This document shows positions 24,580 to 33,645 of a DNA stretch of 40,670 nucleotides, piece after piece. Origin of the DNA: Burkholderiales bacterium. GTDB lineage: Bacteria > Pseudomonadota > Gammaproteobacteria > Burkholderiales > Casimicrobiaceae. The translations under genes were made by a program, and so were the position numbers. The stretch covers positions 1 to 40,670 of the forward strand of contig JAISYH010000011.1 in assembly GCA_031270015.1 (NCBI GenBank), in the 5' to 3' direction. A model generated the notes under the pieces. That model made no database searches and had not been told where the DNA came from. It saw only the letters and a list, made by a program, of their open reading frames with translations. Numbering within the stretch: the stretch's first letter is position 1; every line of letters starts with the position of its first letter.

Positions 24580-26217
24580 TTATATCGAGGCTTCGATAGC
24601 CGCCTGACGAGAATTTCTAACGTATCGAGAAAGTCTCGTGAATTTCCATAAAGCGATAAGGATGATGCCGGTTAATACGGAAATCAGAAAAAAAACGAGC
24701 ATGAAAGGACGTTGTTGATATAGTCTTTTCTGTTCGTCGATGTTTTTCATCCAATGACCAAAAGCGGGATCGTTCCATTCGATGATTTGTTTTTCCGTGA
24801 TACGCCACAAGCCTGGCGCCTCCAGATCGGCGCCTGCCAAACCATCGCCCCAAGACGTGATGGAAACGATGTCGCTACGGTATGGCATCGAAAGCGGCGC
24901 GGGATTACGCCAATCCTCATCAAAAAGAACGATATCGGAGTTTTTCATGCCATTTCGGGCGATCAGAACCGCCCAGCGTCCGTCGGCAAGTTGAGCGATA
25001 TCCATAGGCCAGACTCTTCCTTTGCGAACATTTTTCAGTGTAGTCGCTTTGTCTTTGGGGAAGGCTCGTTTCCAAAAGCGTTCTGTTTTTCCACTCTTGC
25101 ATTCTTCGCCCGCCGATTCAGGGCGTTTAGCAACCATCAGATGTTCTTGCTCTTCTTGTAAATGACCATTCTCAAAAGAGAAAACGGCAACGCGGTGATG
25201 ATTACTGTCCGTAAGATAAAACTTTCCGTCTCGTCCAAAAGTGCCGCCATTGGGAAAACAAAGAGCGTGATCGGGTTGCGCCAACACCTGTAATTGTTCG
25301 CCGCCGATTGAAAAGACCCGCACACGGTCGCGGGTCGATTCGCTAGTAATGAGGTGTTGTCCATCGGGACTGACAGCGAGCGCGATATCGGTTTCCAGCG
25401 GCGGTTCGGCTTTTATGGAAACGGGACTACAATATGCTTCGGCGCAACGTAAAAGCGATTTGGATGATCTATCCATGACATAAAAGCGATCATTATCGAG
25501 CAATGCCGCGCCACGGTAATCAAAATTGGGAGTATGGTGCGCATCAGTCAACCGTCCATCGCTATTGAAAAAGAGCAGGTGCGAACGGTTAAGAGCCAAA
25601 AGCTTTCCCGTCGATGTTTGCGAGACAAAGAGAGGACCGGTGGGCGCGCCGCCGGACAAAGAATGAAACGTATAGCCGATGCTCGCCAGCATGATCACAA
25701 AAAAGAGAATCGTCAAAGCGCGTTCCCATCGAGAGATAATATTGATAGGAGGAAGCAGATTGAAATATCGAGAAAGCTCATCAAATAATTTTCGCGTGGT
25801 TTTGGGAGACGCATTGGCGTATTGAGTTGCCGCAAAGTAAAGATCGCTTTTGGGTAGCTTGAGTTCGATAAGCGTCGCCCATTTTCCGCCGAATGCGCCC
25901 AGTTCCAACTTACGTATTTGATAATGCTTAGGGGAAAGCTTCAGACGCGCATCATTGTTCAGAGAAGCGTTTTCGATGACCAGACGAACGCCGTCGGCGG
26001 CATAGGCAATGATTGCCCGTTTGCGCGGAATAATCGCAATAGAACTGGAAGATAGCTCTTTTCCTGAAAACCAAAGAGCTTTATGTTGCGGACAGTCTTC
26101 TAAAAAGCTCCGATGTTTTCTGGACAGATTTTGCCAATACTTGGTTTCGGAAGACAAAAACGCGATCACTATCACTAATGTCAAGAACAAAGCGACAATC
26201 ATCAATACGATAAACAC
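24580..26217 (-). CDS. Unrecognised membrane protein with NHL/six-bladed-propeller-like domain
   Basis: A 545-residue protein I cannot name. One N-terminal membrane helix (about 2-22) is followed by a soluble region of about 140 residues, a second helix (about 168-186), a large domain of repeated short blades, and a C-terminal helix (about 509-530) with a basic tail. The blade segments (ALAVSPDGQHLITSES, PNGGTFGRDGKFYLTDS, PMDIAQLADGRWAVLIA) resemble NHL/SMP-30-type beta-propellers, probably periplasmic. GTG at 26217 is used; an ATG at 26202 is an alternative. It is monocistronic and converges on the cytochrome c gene. Function unknown. Confidence 0.75.
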   Translation of the reverse strand: MFIVLMIVALFLTLVIVIAFLSSETKYWQNLSRKHRSFLEDCPQHKALWFSGKELSSSSIAIIPRKRAIIAYAADGVRLVIENASLNNDARLKLSPKHYQIRKLELGAFGGKWATLIELKLPKSDLYFAATQYANASPKTTRKLFDELSRYFNLLPPINIISRWERALTILFFVIMLASIGYTFHSLSGGAPTGPLFVSQTSTGKLLALNRSHLLFFNSDGRLTDAHHTPNFDYRGAALLDNDRFYVMDRSSKSLLRCAEAYCSPVSIKAEPPLETDIALAVSPDGQHLITSESTRDRVRVFSIGGEQLQVLAQPDHALCFPNGGTFGRDGKFYLTDSNHHRVAVFSFENGHLQEEQEHLMVAKRPESAGEECKSGKTERFWKRAFPKDKATTLKNVRKGRVWPMDIAQLADGRWAVLIARNGMKNSDIVLFDEDWRNPAPLSMPYRSDIVSITSWGDGLAGADLEAPGLWRITEKQIIEWNDPAFGHWMKNIDEQKRLYQQRPFMLVFFLISVLTGIILIALWKFTRLSRYVRNSRQAAIEASI

Positions 26218-26300
26218 GGCATGTCTTTCAACAGATTAACGAATACCTATATATTGTATACAAAATAATATTGGGAGTATACGGTAGTCCATAGGCAAAT

Positions 26301-27149
26301 TTACGGGTTTCGTATAAACCGTCCAAAATCGGGCGGACGTTTTTCGTTAAAGGCGTTGCGCCCTTCTTGCCCTTCTTCGGTCATGTAAAAAAGCATTGTC
26401 GCATTGCCAGCAAGCTCCTGCAATCCCGCCTGTCCATCGCAATCGGCGTTTAGCGCGGCTTTCAAACAGCGCAGCGCCATCGGACTATTACGTAATATTT
26501 CACGACACCAGCGCACAGTTTCTTCTTCTAATTCGGCAAGCGGCACGACGGTATTAACTAATCCCATCGCCAATGCTTGCTCAGCATTATATTGGCGGCA
26601 AAGAAACCAAATTTCACGCGCTTTTTTCTGTCCGACGATACGCGCCATATACGAAGCACCCCAGCCACCGTCGAATGAACCAACTTTGGGTCCGGTTTGA
26701 CCAAAAACGGCGTTGTCGGCTGCGATAGTGAGATCGCACATCATGTGCAACACATGCCCGCCGCCGATAGCATAACCAGCGACCATCGCAATGATTGGTT
26801 TGGGACAAGTACGAATTTGCCGTTGAAAATCGAGTACGTTCAAGTGATGCATACCGGCGTCGTCACGATAGCCGCCGTAATCGCCGCGTATTTTCTGATC
26901 GCCGCCAGAGCAAAAAGCTTTTTCACCTTCGCCGGTGAGAATAATCGTGCCGATGGTCGTATCGTAGCGGGCATCGGCAAGCGCGCGAATCATTTCGTTG
27001 ACGGTGAGCGGGCGGAAAGCATTGCGTACTTCGGGACGGTTGATCGTGATCTTGGCGATACCTTCATCCGATTTGTGATAGAAGATATCAGTAAATTCTT
27101 GAGAGCAATTGCGCCAGACAAGCGGACGATCGAGTGGTTGCGTAGTCAT
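26301..27149 (-). CDS. menB: 1,4-dihydroxy-2-naphthoyl-CoA synthase MenB
   Basis: Crotonase-fold enzyme closing the naphthoquinone ring from o-succinylbenzoyl-CoA. The 282 residues include the oxyanion loop segment [29 protein letters not shown], and [16 protein letters not shown]. The Gly in QTGPK matches the bicarbonate-dependent type I enzymes such as E. coli MenB, rather than the Asp of type II. Three ATGs occur in a row (27155, 27152, 27149); the third is chosen because GAGGA lies six bases before it. Last gene of the menD-menH-menB block, 19 bases after menH. Confidence 0.96.
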   Translation of the reverse strand: MTTQPLDRPLVWRNCSQEFTDIFYHKSDEGIAKITINRPEVRNAFRPLTVNEMIRALADARYDTTIGTIILTGEGEKAFCSGGDQKIRGDYGGYRDDAGMHHLNVLDFQRQIRTCPKPIIAMVAGYAIGGGHVLHMMCDLTIAADNAVFGQTGPKVGSFDGGWGASYMARIVGQKKAREIWFLCRQYNAEQALAMGLVNTVVPLAELEEETVRWCREILRNSPMALRCLKAALNADCDGQAGLQELAGNATMLFYMTEEGQEGRNAFNEKRPPDFGRFIRNP

Positions 27150-27168
27150 CATCATTCCTCATGGTCAC

Positions 27169-27948
27169 TTAAGATAAATAATAATTCGATAAAAATTGCC
27201 GTAACACGGCAATAAACTCGATGGGACAATCGCGGTGCGTATTGTGTCCAGCATTGGCAATCACGTGCGACGAAGATAAGTATAACGTATCCGCCATTTG
27301 CCGGAACTTTTGGTCGAACTCTCCGCACAGATAAAGAAAAGGCGGATCTAATGTTTTGAGTTGTTGCCCCAAAAATGGTTGTTTTGCCAACGAAGTCGCT
27401 TGCAACATGGCGGCGACGGCGATTCCGTCGCAATCGTCACGCGACTCGATCAAGTCGCGGCGTCGTTCTTCGCTCAGTGAAGAAAAAACCGGCTGCCGAT
27501 ACCAATCGTTCAATACGGATGAGAGAGATTCGTCACGAAAACGATCCGCCCATCGGTGATCGTGATTGCGGCGCAGCGCGCGTTCGTTCTCGTCGGTCAA
27601 GCCCGGATGCGCGCTTTCGACGATCAAACCGGATAAACCGGATGACATGCCGCGACAAGCATGAACCATCGCGATACGCCCGCCAAGCGAATAACCGATC
27701 AAATAATAGTTTTTTATACGGTTTTCTTTCAAAGTGTCGGCGAGCGCGTCGTCGGCTTCCTCAAATCCGGCAATACGCAGCGCGCGCGAACCGCCGTGCC
27801 CGGGGAGATCAATTGCCAAACAATACCAATCCGAGAAGGCGGGCAAAATTTCTCCCCAATCATTACTATTACCGAGAAAACCGTGCAGAAAAACGAGCGT
27901 GGGACGAGAACGGTTTTGGGCATGGAAAGACTGGCTGGAAAGAATCAT
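27169..27948 (-). CDS. menH: 2-succinyl-6-hydroxy-2,4-cyclohexadiene-1-carboxylate synthase MenH
   Basis: Alpha/beta hydrolase that eliminates pyruvate from the MenD product (SEPHCHC) to form SHCHC. The 259 residues have the oxyanion motif [12 protein letters not shown], nucleophile S87 in GYSLGGR, acid D212 (GEFDQKF) and base H235 (NAGHNTH), matching the spacing of E. coli MenH. Its ATG overlaps the menD stop by four bases (ATGA), indicating translational coupling. The menD-menH-menB order is the same as in enterobacteria, which supports this name over a generic hydrolase. Confidence 0.93.
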   Translation of the reverse strand: MILSSQSFHAQNRSRPTLVFLHGFLGNSNDWGEILPAFSDWYCLAIDLPGHGGSRALRIAGFEEADDALADTLKENRIKNYYLIGYSLGGRIAMVHACRGMSSGLSGLIVESAHPGLTDENERALRRNHDHRWADRFRDESLSSVLNDWYRQPVFSSLSEERRRDLIESRDDCDGIAVAAMLQATSLAKQPFLGQQLKTLDPPFLYLCGEFDQKFRQMADTLYLSSSHVIANAGHNTHRDCPIEFIAVLRQFLSNYYLS

Positions 27949-29639
27949 AATCCCCCAGTATTTTGCAATAATGCTTGCAACGTTTCAGCGCCTTCGCTTT
28001 TGGGAACGCGCAATTCGATAACAGCTCTACGGTTCTGCCGCCAAACCGCATGTACGCTTTTTTTCAGCGTTTGCCAATCTTCTGGCGTGACGTAATCCAT
28101 TCCGAACATAGTCGCGGCGTGAGAAAAATCCAGATCGTGCGGCATGCAATAATAGCGTTCGCGTTCATCTTTCGGTGTCGGCAATAGTGAAAAAATACCA
28201 CCGCCGTTATTATTGACGACGATGAGTGCCAGCGGAGATTCAATTTGCCGCAATAGCGCCAGCGCGTTAAGATCATAGAGCGCGGAAAGATCGCCGACCA
28301 CCGCGAGAGTCGGTTTCGACGACGCGCGCGCCACACCCGCCGCTGCGGAGAGCAACCCATCGATGCCGCTTGCGCCGCGATTGGCGTAAACAGAATAACC
28401 AGCGGGTAATTGCGCGAGGGCGTCGATCAATCGGAGAATCAAGCTGTTGCCGAGAAAAAGTTGTCCATCGTGCGGCAAAAGCTCAGCCAGACGATACGCC
28501 AGCAGCGCTTCGCTCAAAGAATCGCCAAGCTTCTGCATGATATAAGTTTTCGTTTTTTTGCTCAATTGCGCCAGCGTATCGTCCCACGCGGATCGAGGCT
28601 CGGTAGGATGCGCCATTAGCCATTCCGAAATATTGGCGATTAAACGACGACCACGATGATGCGCCGGATCGAGGCGCTTCGGCTTAGGATCGATCAGCCA
28701 ATATTCTTGCGGTCGGCAGGCGGCTTGCCATTGCAACAATTGTTTTCCGGTAAGATGACTGCCGAACTGCACGACGATCTCAGCTTGCCGTAATACGTTT
28801 TGCGCTTGTTCGTGCGCAAGCCACAAGTTGGCGTATGGTAGCGGTTGTCCGGTCTGCGACAAGACATCGGAGAGCAGAAGCCAACCCAGACTTTGCGTCC
28901 ATTCGGCGACGCGCGCGCCATCTTCGGCAGACATTTTCCCGGCGACGACCACGCCTTTTTTGCGTCGCCATTGAAACCAGTCGCGTTGTTGCGGTATTGC
29001 GGCGGGCATTTCCTCGCGCAACCAAGGCGCATCGCTGTTCCACCATGTTCCAAGTTCTTCTGACCAATGGACGTAAATATTTTCTTTTTCACCGTATAAG
29101 GGTTCAGCGAACGGACAATTGATGTGCAGCGCGCCGAAATGAAGGCGCGCCATGGCGTCGTCGATTGCCGATGTCAACCAACTCGCTGAAATATCCGGCG
29201 TTGGACGCGGTAGATGAAGCGTTTGCGCCGGATGATCGGCGTACATATTGTTTTGGCGTATCGCTTGATTCGCGCCGCAGTCGATCTGTTCAGGCGGACG
29301 GTCGGCAGTGAGTAAAACGAGCCGTTCGCCAGATAAACTCGCTTCGATCAATGCCGGATAGAGATTGGCTGCCGCCGTGCCGGAAGTGACAATGATAGCG
29401 ACTGGATGACGCGACGCTTTAGCAAGACCCAAAGCAAAATATCCCAAGCTGCGCTCGTCAAAATGCGTATGACAAGTAAACTTATCATTGATAACGGCTT
29501 CCAACGTCAGTGGCGTTGAACGCGAACCGGGTGCGATACAGACATCGCGCACACTATGTCGGGAAAGTGCGGTGAGTAGAACTTCTGCCCAGCGGCGGTT
29601 GAATTCAACATGGTCGGAACAGGTTTTCAGAGCGGTCAT
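27945..29639 (-). CDS. menD: 2-succinyl-5-enolpyruvyl-6-hydroxy-3-cyclohexene-1-carboxylate synthase MenD
   Basis: Thiamine-diphosphate enzyme joining isochorismate with a succinic-semialdehyde unit from 2-oxoglutarate. The 564 residues (E. coli 556) start with a helix and [15 protein letters not shown], then [17 protein letters not shown] and [18 protein letters not shown]. The diphosphate/Mg motif begins [15 protein letters not shown] and ends [12 protein letters not shown]. No strong Shine-Dalgarno precedes the ATG at 29639. Overlaps menH by four bases. Separated from menF by a plus-strand DUF465 gene, so it probably has its own promoter within 29640-29823. Confidence 0.97.
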   Translation of the reverse strand: MTALKTCSDHVEFNRRWAEVLLTALSRHSVRDVCIAPGSRSTPLTLEAVINDKFTCHTHFDERSLGYFALGLAKASRHPVAIIVTSGTAAANLYPALIEASLSGERLVLLTADRPPEQIDCGANQAIRQNNMYADHPAQTLHLPRPTPDISASWLTSAIDDAMARLHFGALHINCPFAEPLYGEKENIYVHWSEELGTWWNSDAPWLREEMPAAIPQQRDWFQWRRKKGVVVAGKMSAEDGARVAEWTQSLGWLLLSDVLSQTGQPLPYANLWLAHEQAQNVLRQAEIVVQFGSHLTGKQLLQWQAACRPQEYWLIDPKPKRLDPAHHRGRRLIANISEWLMAHPTEPRSAWDDTLAQLSKKTKTYIMQKLGDSLSEALLAYRLAELLPHDGQLFLGNSLILRLIDALAQLPAGYSVYANRGASGIDGLLSAAAGVARASSKPTLAVVGDLSALYDLNALALLRQIESPLALIVVNNNGGGIFSLLPTPKDERERYYCMPHDLDFSHAATMFGMDYVTPEDWQTLKKSVHAVWRQNRRAVIELRVPKSEGAETLQALLQNTGGL

Positions 29640-29823
29640 TGCGTATTGAAAGACATTCGGTAAATCCGTTCATTGTAATGTATCGATGGGGTTGATGGAC
29701 TGCCGAGAAGCATAACGTCATAATAGGCAGGTGACAAACAAAACATTGCCAACGACGGGAAACGGGAATATCATAAAACTGCTTTTGGATCTTATCACTG
29801 TTCTATCAAGGAGAAAGGTGACC

Positions 29824-30039
29824 ATGAATCAGAGCGCCGGAAACGATATCGCACAGCTGCAGGCGAAGCTCGAAGCATTACGCAGCGAACATCACAATCT
29901 CGATAAAACTATCTCTTCTTTGTTTGATTCCCCAAGCAGCGACGACATGACAATACGCGATCTTAAGAAGCGGAAACTATTTCTTAAAGATCGAATCGCT
30001 GCTTTGGAGCAGAGGCTCGGAGTCAATTCGAGCGCTTGA
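29824..30039 (+). CDS. DUF465 (YdcH-like) small coiled-coil protein
   Basis: A 71-residue protein made of two helices: QLQAKLEALRSEHHNLDKTI, a short linker with SPSSDD, then IRDLKKRKLFLKDRIAALEQ. This is the DUF465/YdcH pattern of small charged helical hairpins of unknown function. The ATG at 29824 has AAGGAGAAAGG upstream; an in-frame start at 29731 lacks this and is rejected. It lies on the plus strand between menD and menF, and its last 63 bases (29977-30039) overlap the 3' end of menF on the other strand. Confidence 0.85.
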   Translation: MNQSAGNDIAQLQAKLEALRSEHHNLDKTISSLFDSPSSDDMTIRDLKKRKLFLKDRIAALEQRLGVNSSA

Positions 30040-31362
30040 TCGTTCATTAGAATCATCCAACAGACAGCGTAAACCCGCTGCCTTGGTTTCGATTTCACGC
30101 CATTCGGACTCGGCTTCCGAACCGGCGACTATGCCGCCTCCTGCATAGAGGAACACATTGTTTTCTTCGACTAGGGCGGAGCGCAACGTGACGGCGAACT
30201 CTGCTTCTTCACGCGCGCAATAGCCGGCAGAACCGGCGTACCAGCCGCGCGTGAACGGTTCATGCTCGGCAATGAAACGCCGCGCGGCGGCGCGCGGTAA
30301 ACCAGCGACGGCGGCGGTGGGTTGCAGTCGTTGCAAACACTGCGCGTCGTTAGCGCGAAAAAGATGCGCGTTGATATTGCGCCGGAGATGCTGCACTTTG
30401 CGTAGACGCAAAACATGTGCCGCGCCGATATGCAGATCGGCGGCAACATCGGACAATCGCTGGCAGATATCTTCGACGACCAGATAGTTTTCACGTTGAT
30501 TTTTTTCATCCGCAATTAGCCAATCGGCAAGTCGCTCGGCTTGTGCGTCGTCTTCGGCATTGGCAACCGTGCCAGCCAGCGCTTCAGTGGCGAGATTCAG
30601 CCCATCGCGCCGATACAAACGCTCTGGCGTTGATCCTAAAAACGCAGCGTGCGGCGCGAACATCAGCATGAAATGATAGCAATTATGATTGACCTTACGG
30701 CTCGTGGCGAGAAAAGCCGCTGGCGAAAGTGGTTTGGTAAGCGTAAGCGCGGTACGTCGGGCAAGCACGACTTTATCGAAAGCGCGCGCGGTAATCGCTA
30801 CCAACGCTTCTTCGATCATTTTCCGCCATTGCGGATAATCGGGTTCGTGCCGTATCTCCGTTATTGCAGTATTTAACGCGGGCAATGGTTCGGTACGCGC
30901 AAGGCGCACCAATAATGCGGTCGCGTCTCGGGCATCGGCACGCAGTGAATGCTCGGATGCCAAATGGCACGTCATCGTAATCAAGTCGCCTTGCCGGATG
31001 ATTTCGAATCGTGGCAGAAAAAAGAAACCAGTGCGCGGACGCTGGTCGATCACAACTTCATCGAAAGCATTGATCCCCCAGACGCGAGTGTCGATCTGTG
31101 TATGATGCGCCAGAAAATCGTGAACGGCATCGGCATCATAAAAAGAACGGATTTGTCCACATACGGCGGCTTCTATTTCGTCAGCGCGATGTTGCCAGTA
31201 AAATTTCGGATATAAGATTTGCGCATCCAACCAATTCAATAGCGACGCAGGAGAAGATATCGTTTCCTGTGCACTCAAACAATATGTGCCGGGCGCGTCG
31301 GGAAACGGCGAAGCAAGCTGTTCACGCAGGCGGTTCAACAAAAGCAACGTCGGAGTAGTCAT
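29977..31362 (-). CDS. menF: Isochorismate synthase MenF
   Basis: Converts chorismate to isochorismate, the entry step of menaquinone synthesis. The 461 residues belong to the chorismate-utilising family: AFDKVVLARRTALTL carries the catalytic lysine, then FLGSTPERLYRR, TEALAGTVA, EHEPFTRGWYAGSAGY and GGGIVAGSEAESEWREIETK, which holds the Mg-binding glutamates. Salicylate-type or EntC alternatives are less likely given menD, menH and menB downstream. The C-terminal tail after RCLLDD is poorly conserved and overlaps the DUF465 gene on the other strand by 63 bases. menC, menE and menA are not in this window. Confidence 0.94.
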   Translation of the reverse strand: MTTPTLLLLNRLREQLASPFPDAPGTYCLSAQETISSPASLLNWLDAQILYPKFYWQHRADEIEAAVCGQIRSFYDADAVHDFLAHHTQIDTRVWGINAFDEVVIDQRPRTGFFFLPRFEIIRQGDLITMTCHLASEHSLRADARDATALLVRLARTEPLPALNTAITEIRHEPDYPQWRKMIEEALVAITARAFDKVVLARRTALTLTKPLSPAAFLATSRKVNHNCYHFMLMFAPHAAFLGSTPERLYRRDGLNLATEALAGTVANAEDDAQAERLADWLIADEKNQRENYLVVEDICQRLSDVAADLHIGAAHVLRLRKVQHLRRNINAHLFRANDAQCLQRLQPTAAVAGLPRAAARRFIAEHEPFTRGWYAGSAGYCAREEAEFAVTLRSALVEENNVFLYAGGGIVAGSEAESEWREIETKAAGLRCLLDDSNERSSARIDSEPLLQSSDSIFKK

Positions 31363-31428
31363 AAAGCGTGAACGATGAGAGAATCAGGCGCGTATTATAG
31401 CGAATTCATAAACAGAGCGCGAGATGGC

Positions 31429-32517
31429 TCAAACGATTACGCCGCCGCCGAGACAAATATTGTCGTCGTAAAGCACCAGATACTGTCCTGGCGTGGGCGT
31501 CCATTGCGGCGCGGCAAAACGGACGATGACGGTTTGCGGATGATTCTCCTGAAACACGATGCGGCAGGCGGCGTCCGGCATCCGGTAACGCAGTTTGGCA
31601 TAATAGGTTTTGTCGGGTGTAGGCGGGGCTCCGCCGATCCAATGCATGTTTTCCGCGCGTACTTCGTCGCGGTAAAGTAAAGGGTGCGTGTGTCCTTGCA
31701 CTACGACTAAAGTATTATCGGCGATTCTTTTTTCGGCAACGAACCACGGTGCATCATCGGCATTACGCACGCCTCCGATACCCAAGCCTTGTCGTTGCCC
31801 CAACGTATAATACGCCAAGCCTTGATGTTCGCCGATCACGTCGCCATCTGGGGTCATGATCGCTCCGGGCGTACACGGCAAATAGCGCGACAAAAAATCA
31901 CGGAATGGACGTTCGCCGATAAAACAAATACCGGTCGAGTCCTTTTTTTCCCAGGTCGGGATACCTTCACGACGAGCGATGGCGCGCACCTCAGTTTTAT
32001 TGATTTCTCCCAATGGGAAAAGCGCCGGACGTAATTGTGATTGAGTGAGCTGGTGTAAAAAATAGCTCTGATCCTTGTTGGAATCAAATGCTTTTTTCAA
32101 TAATATTTTGCCGGAAGCGGTATGCGCAACGCGCGCGTAGTGTCCAGTCGCCAGCGTGTCCGCGCCGAGTTTTACCGCGTAATCGAGAAAAGCACGAAAC
32201 TTGATTTCGCTATTGCACAGCACATCGGGATTCGGTGTGCGTCCTGCCTCGTATTCTTTCAGGAAATGCGAAAAAACGCACTCACGATATTCTTCCGCGA
32301 AGTTGACAGCTTCCAGATCGATGCCGATCACATCAGCAACACTGGCGGCGTCGATAAAATCTTGCCGCGAAGAACAATATTCGTCGGTATCGTCGTCTTC
32401 CCAATTTTTCATGAATACGCCGACGACTTCATGCCCTTGCTGCTTGAGCAACCAAGCGGCAACGGAAGAATCGACGCCGCCGGAAAGTCCGACGATGATG
32501 CGCTTTCGATGATGCAC
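31429..32517 (-). CDS. mnmA: tRNA-specific 2-thiouridylase MnmA
   Basis: Adds sulfur to U34 of tRNA Lys, Glu and Gln. The 362 residues begin with the PP-loop [15 protein letters not shown]; the catalytic cysteines are C101 ([11 protein letters not shown]) and C198 ([11 protein letters not shown]), within one residue of E. coli C102 and C199. [13 protein letters not shown] is also present. GTG at 32517 is chosen because it puts RIIVGLSGG at residues 6-14, as in relatives. In-frame codons continue to a TTG at 32580, but that extension looks non-coding. No clear Shine-Dalgarno is visible, so the start is the weak point. It lies 66 bases upstream of menF. Confidence 0.95.
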   Translation of the reverse strand: MHHRKRIIVGLSGGVDSSVAAWLLKQQGHEVVGVFMKNWEDDDTDEYCSSRQDFIDAASVADVIGIDLEAVNFAEEYRECVFSHFLKEYEAGRTPNPDVLCNSEIKFRAFLDYAVKLGADTLATGHYARVAHTASGKILLKKAFDSNKDQSYFLHQLTQSQLRPALFPLGEINKTEVRAIARREGIPTWEKKDSTGICFIGERPFRDFLSRYLPCTPGAIMTPDGDVIGEHQGLAYYTLGQRQGLGIGGVRNADDAPWFVAEKRIADNTLVVVQGHTHPLLYRDEVRAENMHWIGGAPPTPDKTYYAKLRYRMPDAACRIVFQENHPQTVIVRFAAPQWTPTPGQYLVLYDDNICLGGGVIV

Positions 32518-32605
32518 GGGAAACAAAAAAGAGGTCAAAAATACTGACTTCTTTTTAGAGCATAAATGCGCTTTTGGCAAGTGTACTACGCCGATTCGGA
32601 GAAAA

Positions 32606-32845
32606 TTATTGCTTTTCTTCTTTTGCTTCGTCGTTTTTGGTCGCTTCGGGGACTTTGACGACCTCCAGCGCTTTGACAGCCTCAGACGCTTTTGGCGCGT
32701 CCTCTTTTTCTACTTCGTCGACAGTAAACAGGTTAATAGAGAAAAGAGCGAATACGGCGCTCAACAAAAGTGCGAGAGTTTTTTCGTTGTGCAATTTATT
32801 TTTAAATCGTCGCATTATGCGCATCCAACGACTGGAAGACATCAT
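32606..32845 (-). CDS. Doubtful small single-helix membrane protein with Lys/Glu-rich tail
   Basis: From ATG 32845 this would encode about 79 residues: a basic N-terminus ([14 protein letters not shown]), one membrane helix (about [17 protein letters not shown]) and an acidic/basic Ala-Val-Lys-Glu tail. The layout (positive-inside helix, low-complexity tail) is protein-like. However, no clear Shine-Dalgarno is seen, the start is uncertain (a TTG at 32878 or ATG 32842 are alternatives), and an open frame of similar length exists on the other strand. It sits between hda and mnmA on their strand. No family recognised. Confidence 0.4.
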   Translation of the reverse strand: MMSSSRWMRIMRRFKNKLHNEKTLALLLSAVFALFSINLFTVDEVEKEDAPKASEAVKALEVVKVPEATKNDEAKEEKQ

Positions 32846-32921
32846 GCGTTTATGAAAACAACGAAGCGTCTGCTTCAACGTTAAGTGTAAGGAGATTGAA
32901 TACCCCTCCGTTTGTACTTTT

Positions 32922-33641
32922 TTAACAATCTATAGACCCCTTCATTGCTTGCTCTTGCAACCAGGCGCGAACGAGCGGAAGCGTCAATGGTCGCTTTAAC
33001 GTGAGAGAATAACGATCAAGCGCATCCAGAATCACGGTAAGCGAACGCATGTCGCGTTTTGTCGTTTTTAGGAGATACCTAATAATATCGATTGTCAATA
33101 TCAAACCGCGCGTGCGCGCGTAATCGATCAACGCGCGTGTTTTTTGATCATCGTCAAGACGTGTTACTTCATACACGACACCCCAACCGAGACGAGTACG
33201 CGTGTCGCTTCGTAATAACAATTGCGATGGAGGTAATAACGCGGCGGTGAGCAAAGCGCCGCCGAGTTCACGTAAAAGGTTATACAGCGTAAAAAGAAAA
33301 GCTTGCGTTTCTTCATTTGCGGCTTCGATATCATCGACGAGCCAAAGCGCAGGCGGCTGATTTTGCGATAGTGCGGGGAGCGCGCCGGGAACGACGAGAT
33401 GTATCGGATACGCGCGCTTTTGCGCGTAATCGGCAGCGGCGGCAAGCAAGTGACTTTTCCCGACACCCGTCGCGCCCCAAAGATGCAGCGACATCGTGCT
33501 CATGACCGGATTGGCGACACCTTGTATATGCGTGTCGAGAAACGTTTTGAGCGCGCTGATCAGTTCTTCGTTGTTGCCGACGAGATAGTTTTCGAAAGTT
33601 GGCGGCGGCGGCGGGAACAGGTTAAAGATTAGTTGTTGCAT
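32922..33641 (-). CDS. hda: DnaA regulatory inactivator Hda (DnaA-like AAA+ protein)
   Basis: With the beta clamp, Hda stimulates ATP hydrolysis by DnaA and so prevents over-initiation of replication. The 239 residues match the DnaA AAA+ core without the DNA-binding domain. The N-terminal QQLIFNLF is a degenerate clamp-binding motif; then FENYLVGNNEELI, Walker A WGATGVGKSHLL, Walker B LWLVDDIE, and KTTKRDMRSLTVILDALDRYSL of the lid. The stop is followed by about 280 bases up to the doubtful small gene's stop region and mnmA. It begins four bases after the perM stop, an arrangement also known in other Betaproteobacteria. Confidence 0.93.
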   Translation of the reverse strand: MQQLIFNLFPPPPPTFENYLVGNNEELISALKTFLDTHIQGVANPVMSTMSLHLWGATGVGKSHLLAAAADYAQKRAYPIHLVVPGALPALSQNQPPALWLVDDIEAANEETQAFLFTLYNLLRELGGALLTAALLPPSQLLLRSDTRTRLGWGVVYEVTRLDDDQKTRALIDYARTRGLILTIDIIRYLLKTTKRDMRSLTVILDALDRYSLTLKRPLTLPLVRAWLQEQAMKGSIDC

Positions 33642-33645
33642 GATA

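Noticed and set aside
26250-26285. GTATAC repeated 15 bases apart upstream of the beta-propeller gene
   Set aside because: GTATAC is self-complementary and A/T-rich, so two copies in an A/T-rich gap are weak evidence for an operator.
32609-32884. Plus-strand frame of 91 codons rich in Phe and Arg between hda and mnmA
   Set aside because: It mirrors the Lys/Glu-rich minus-strand frame (Lys and Glu codons read as Phe-rich on the other strand) and has no ribosome site.
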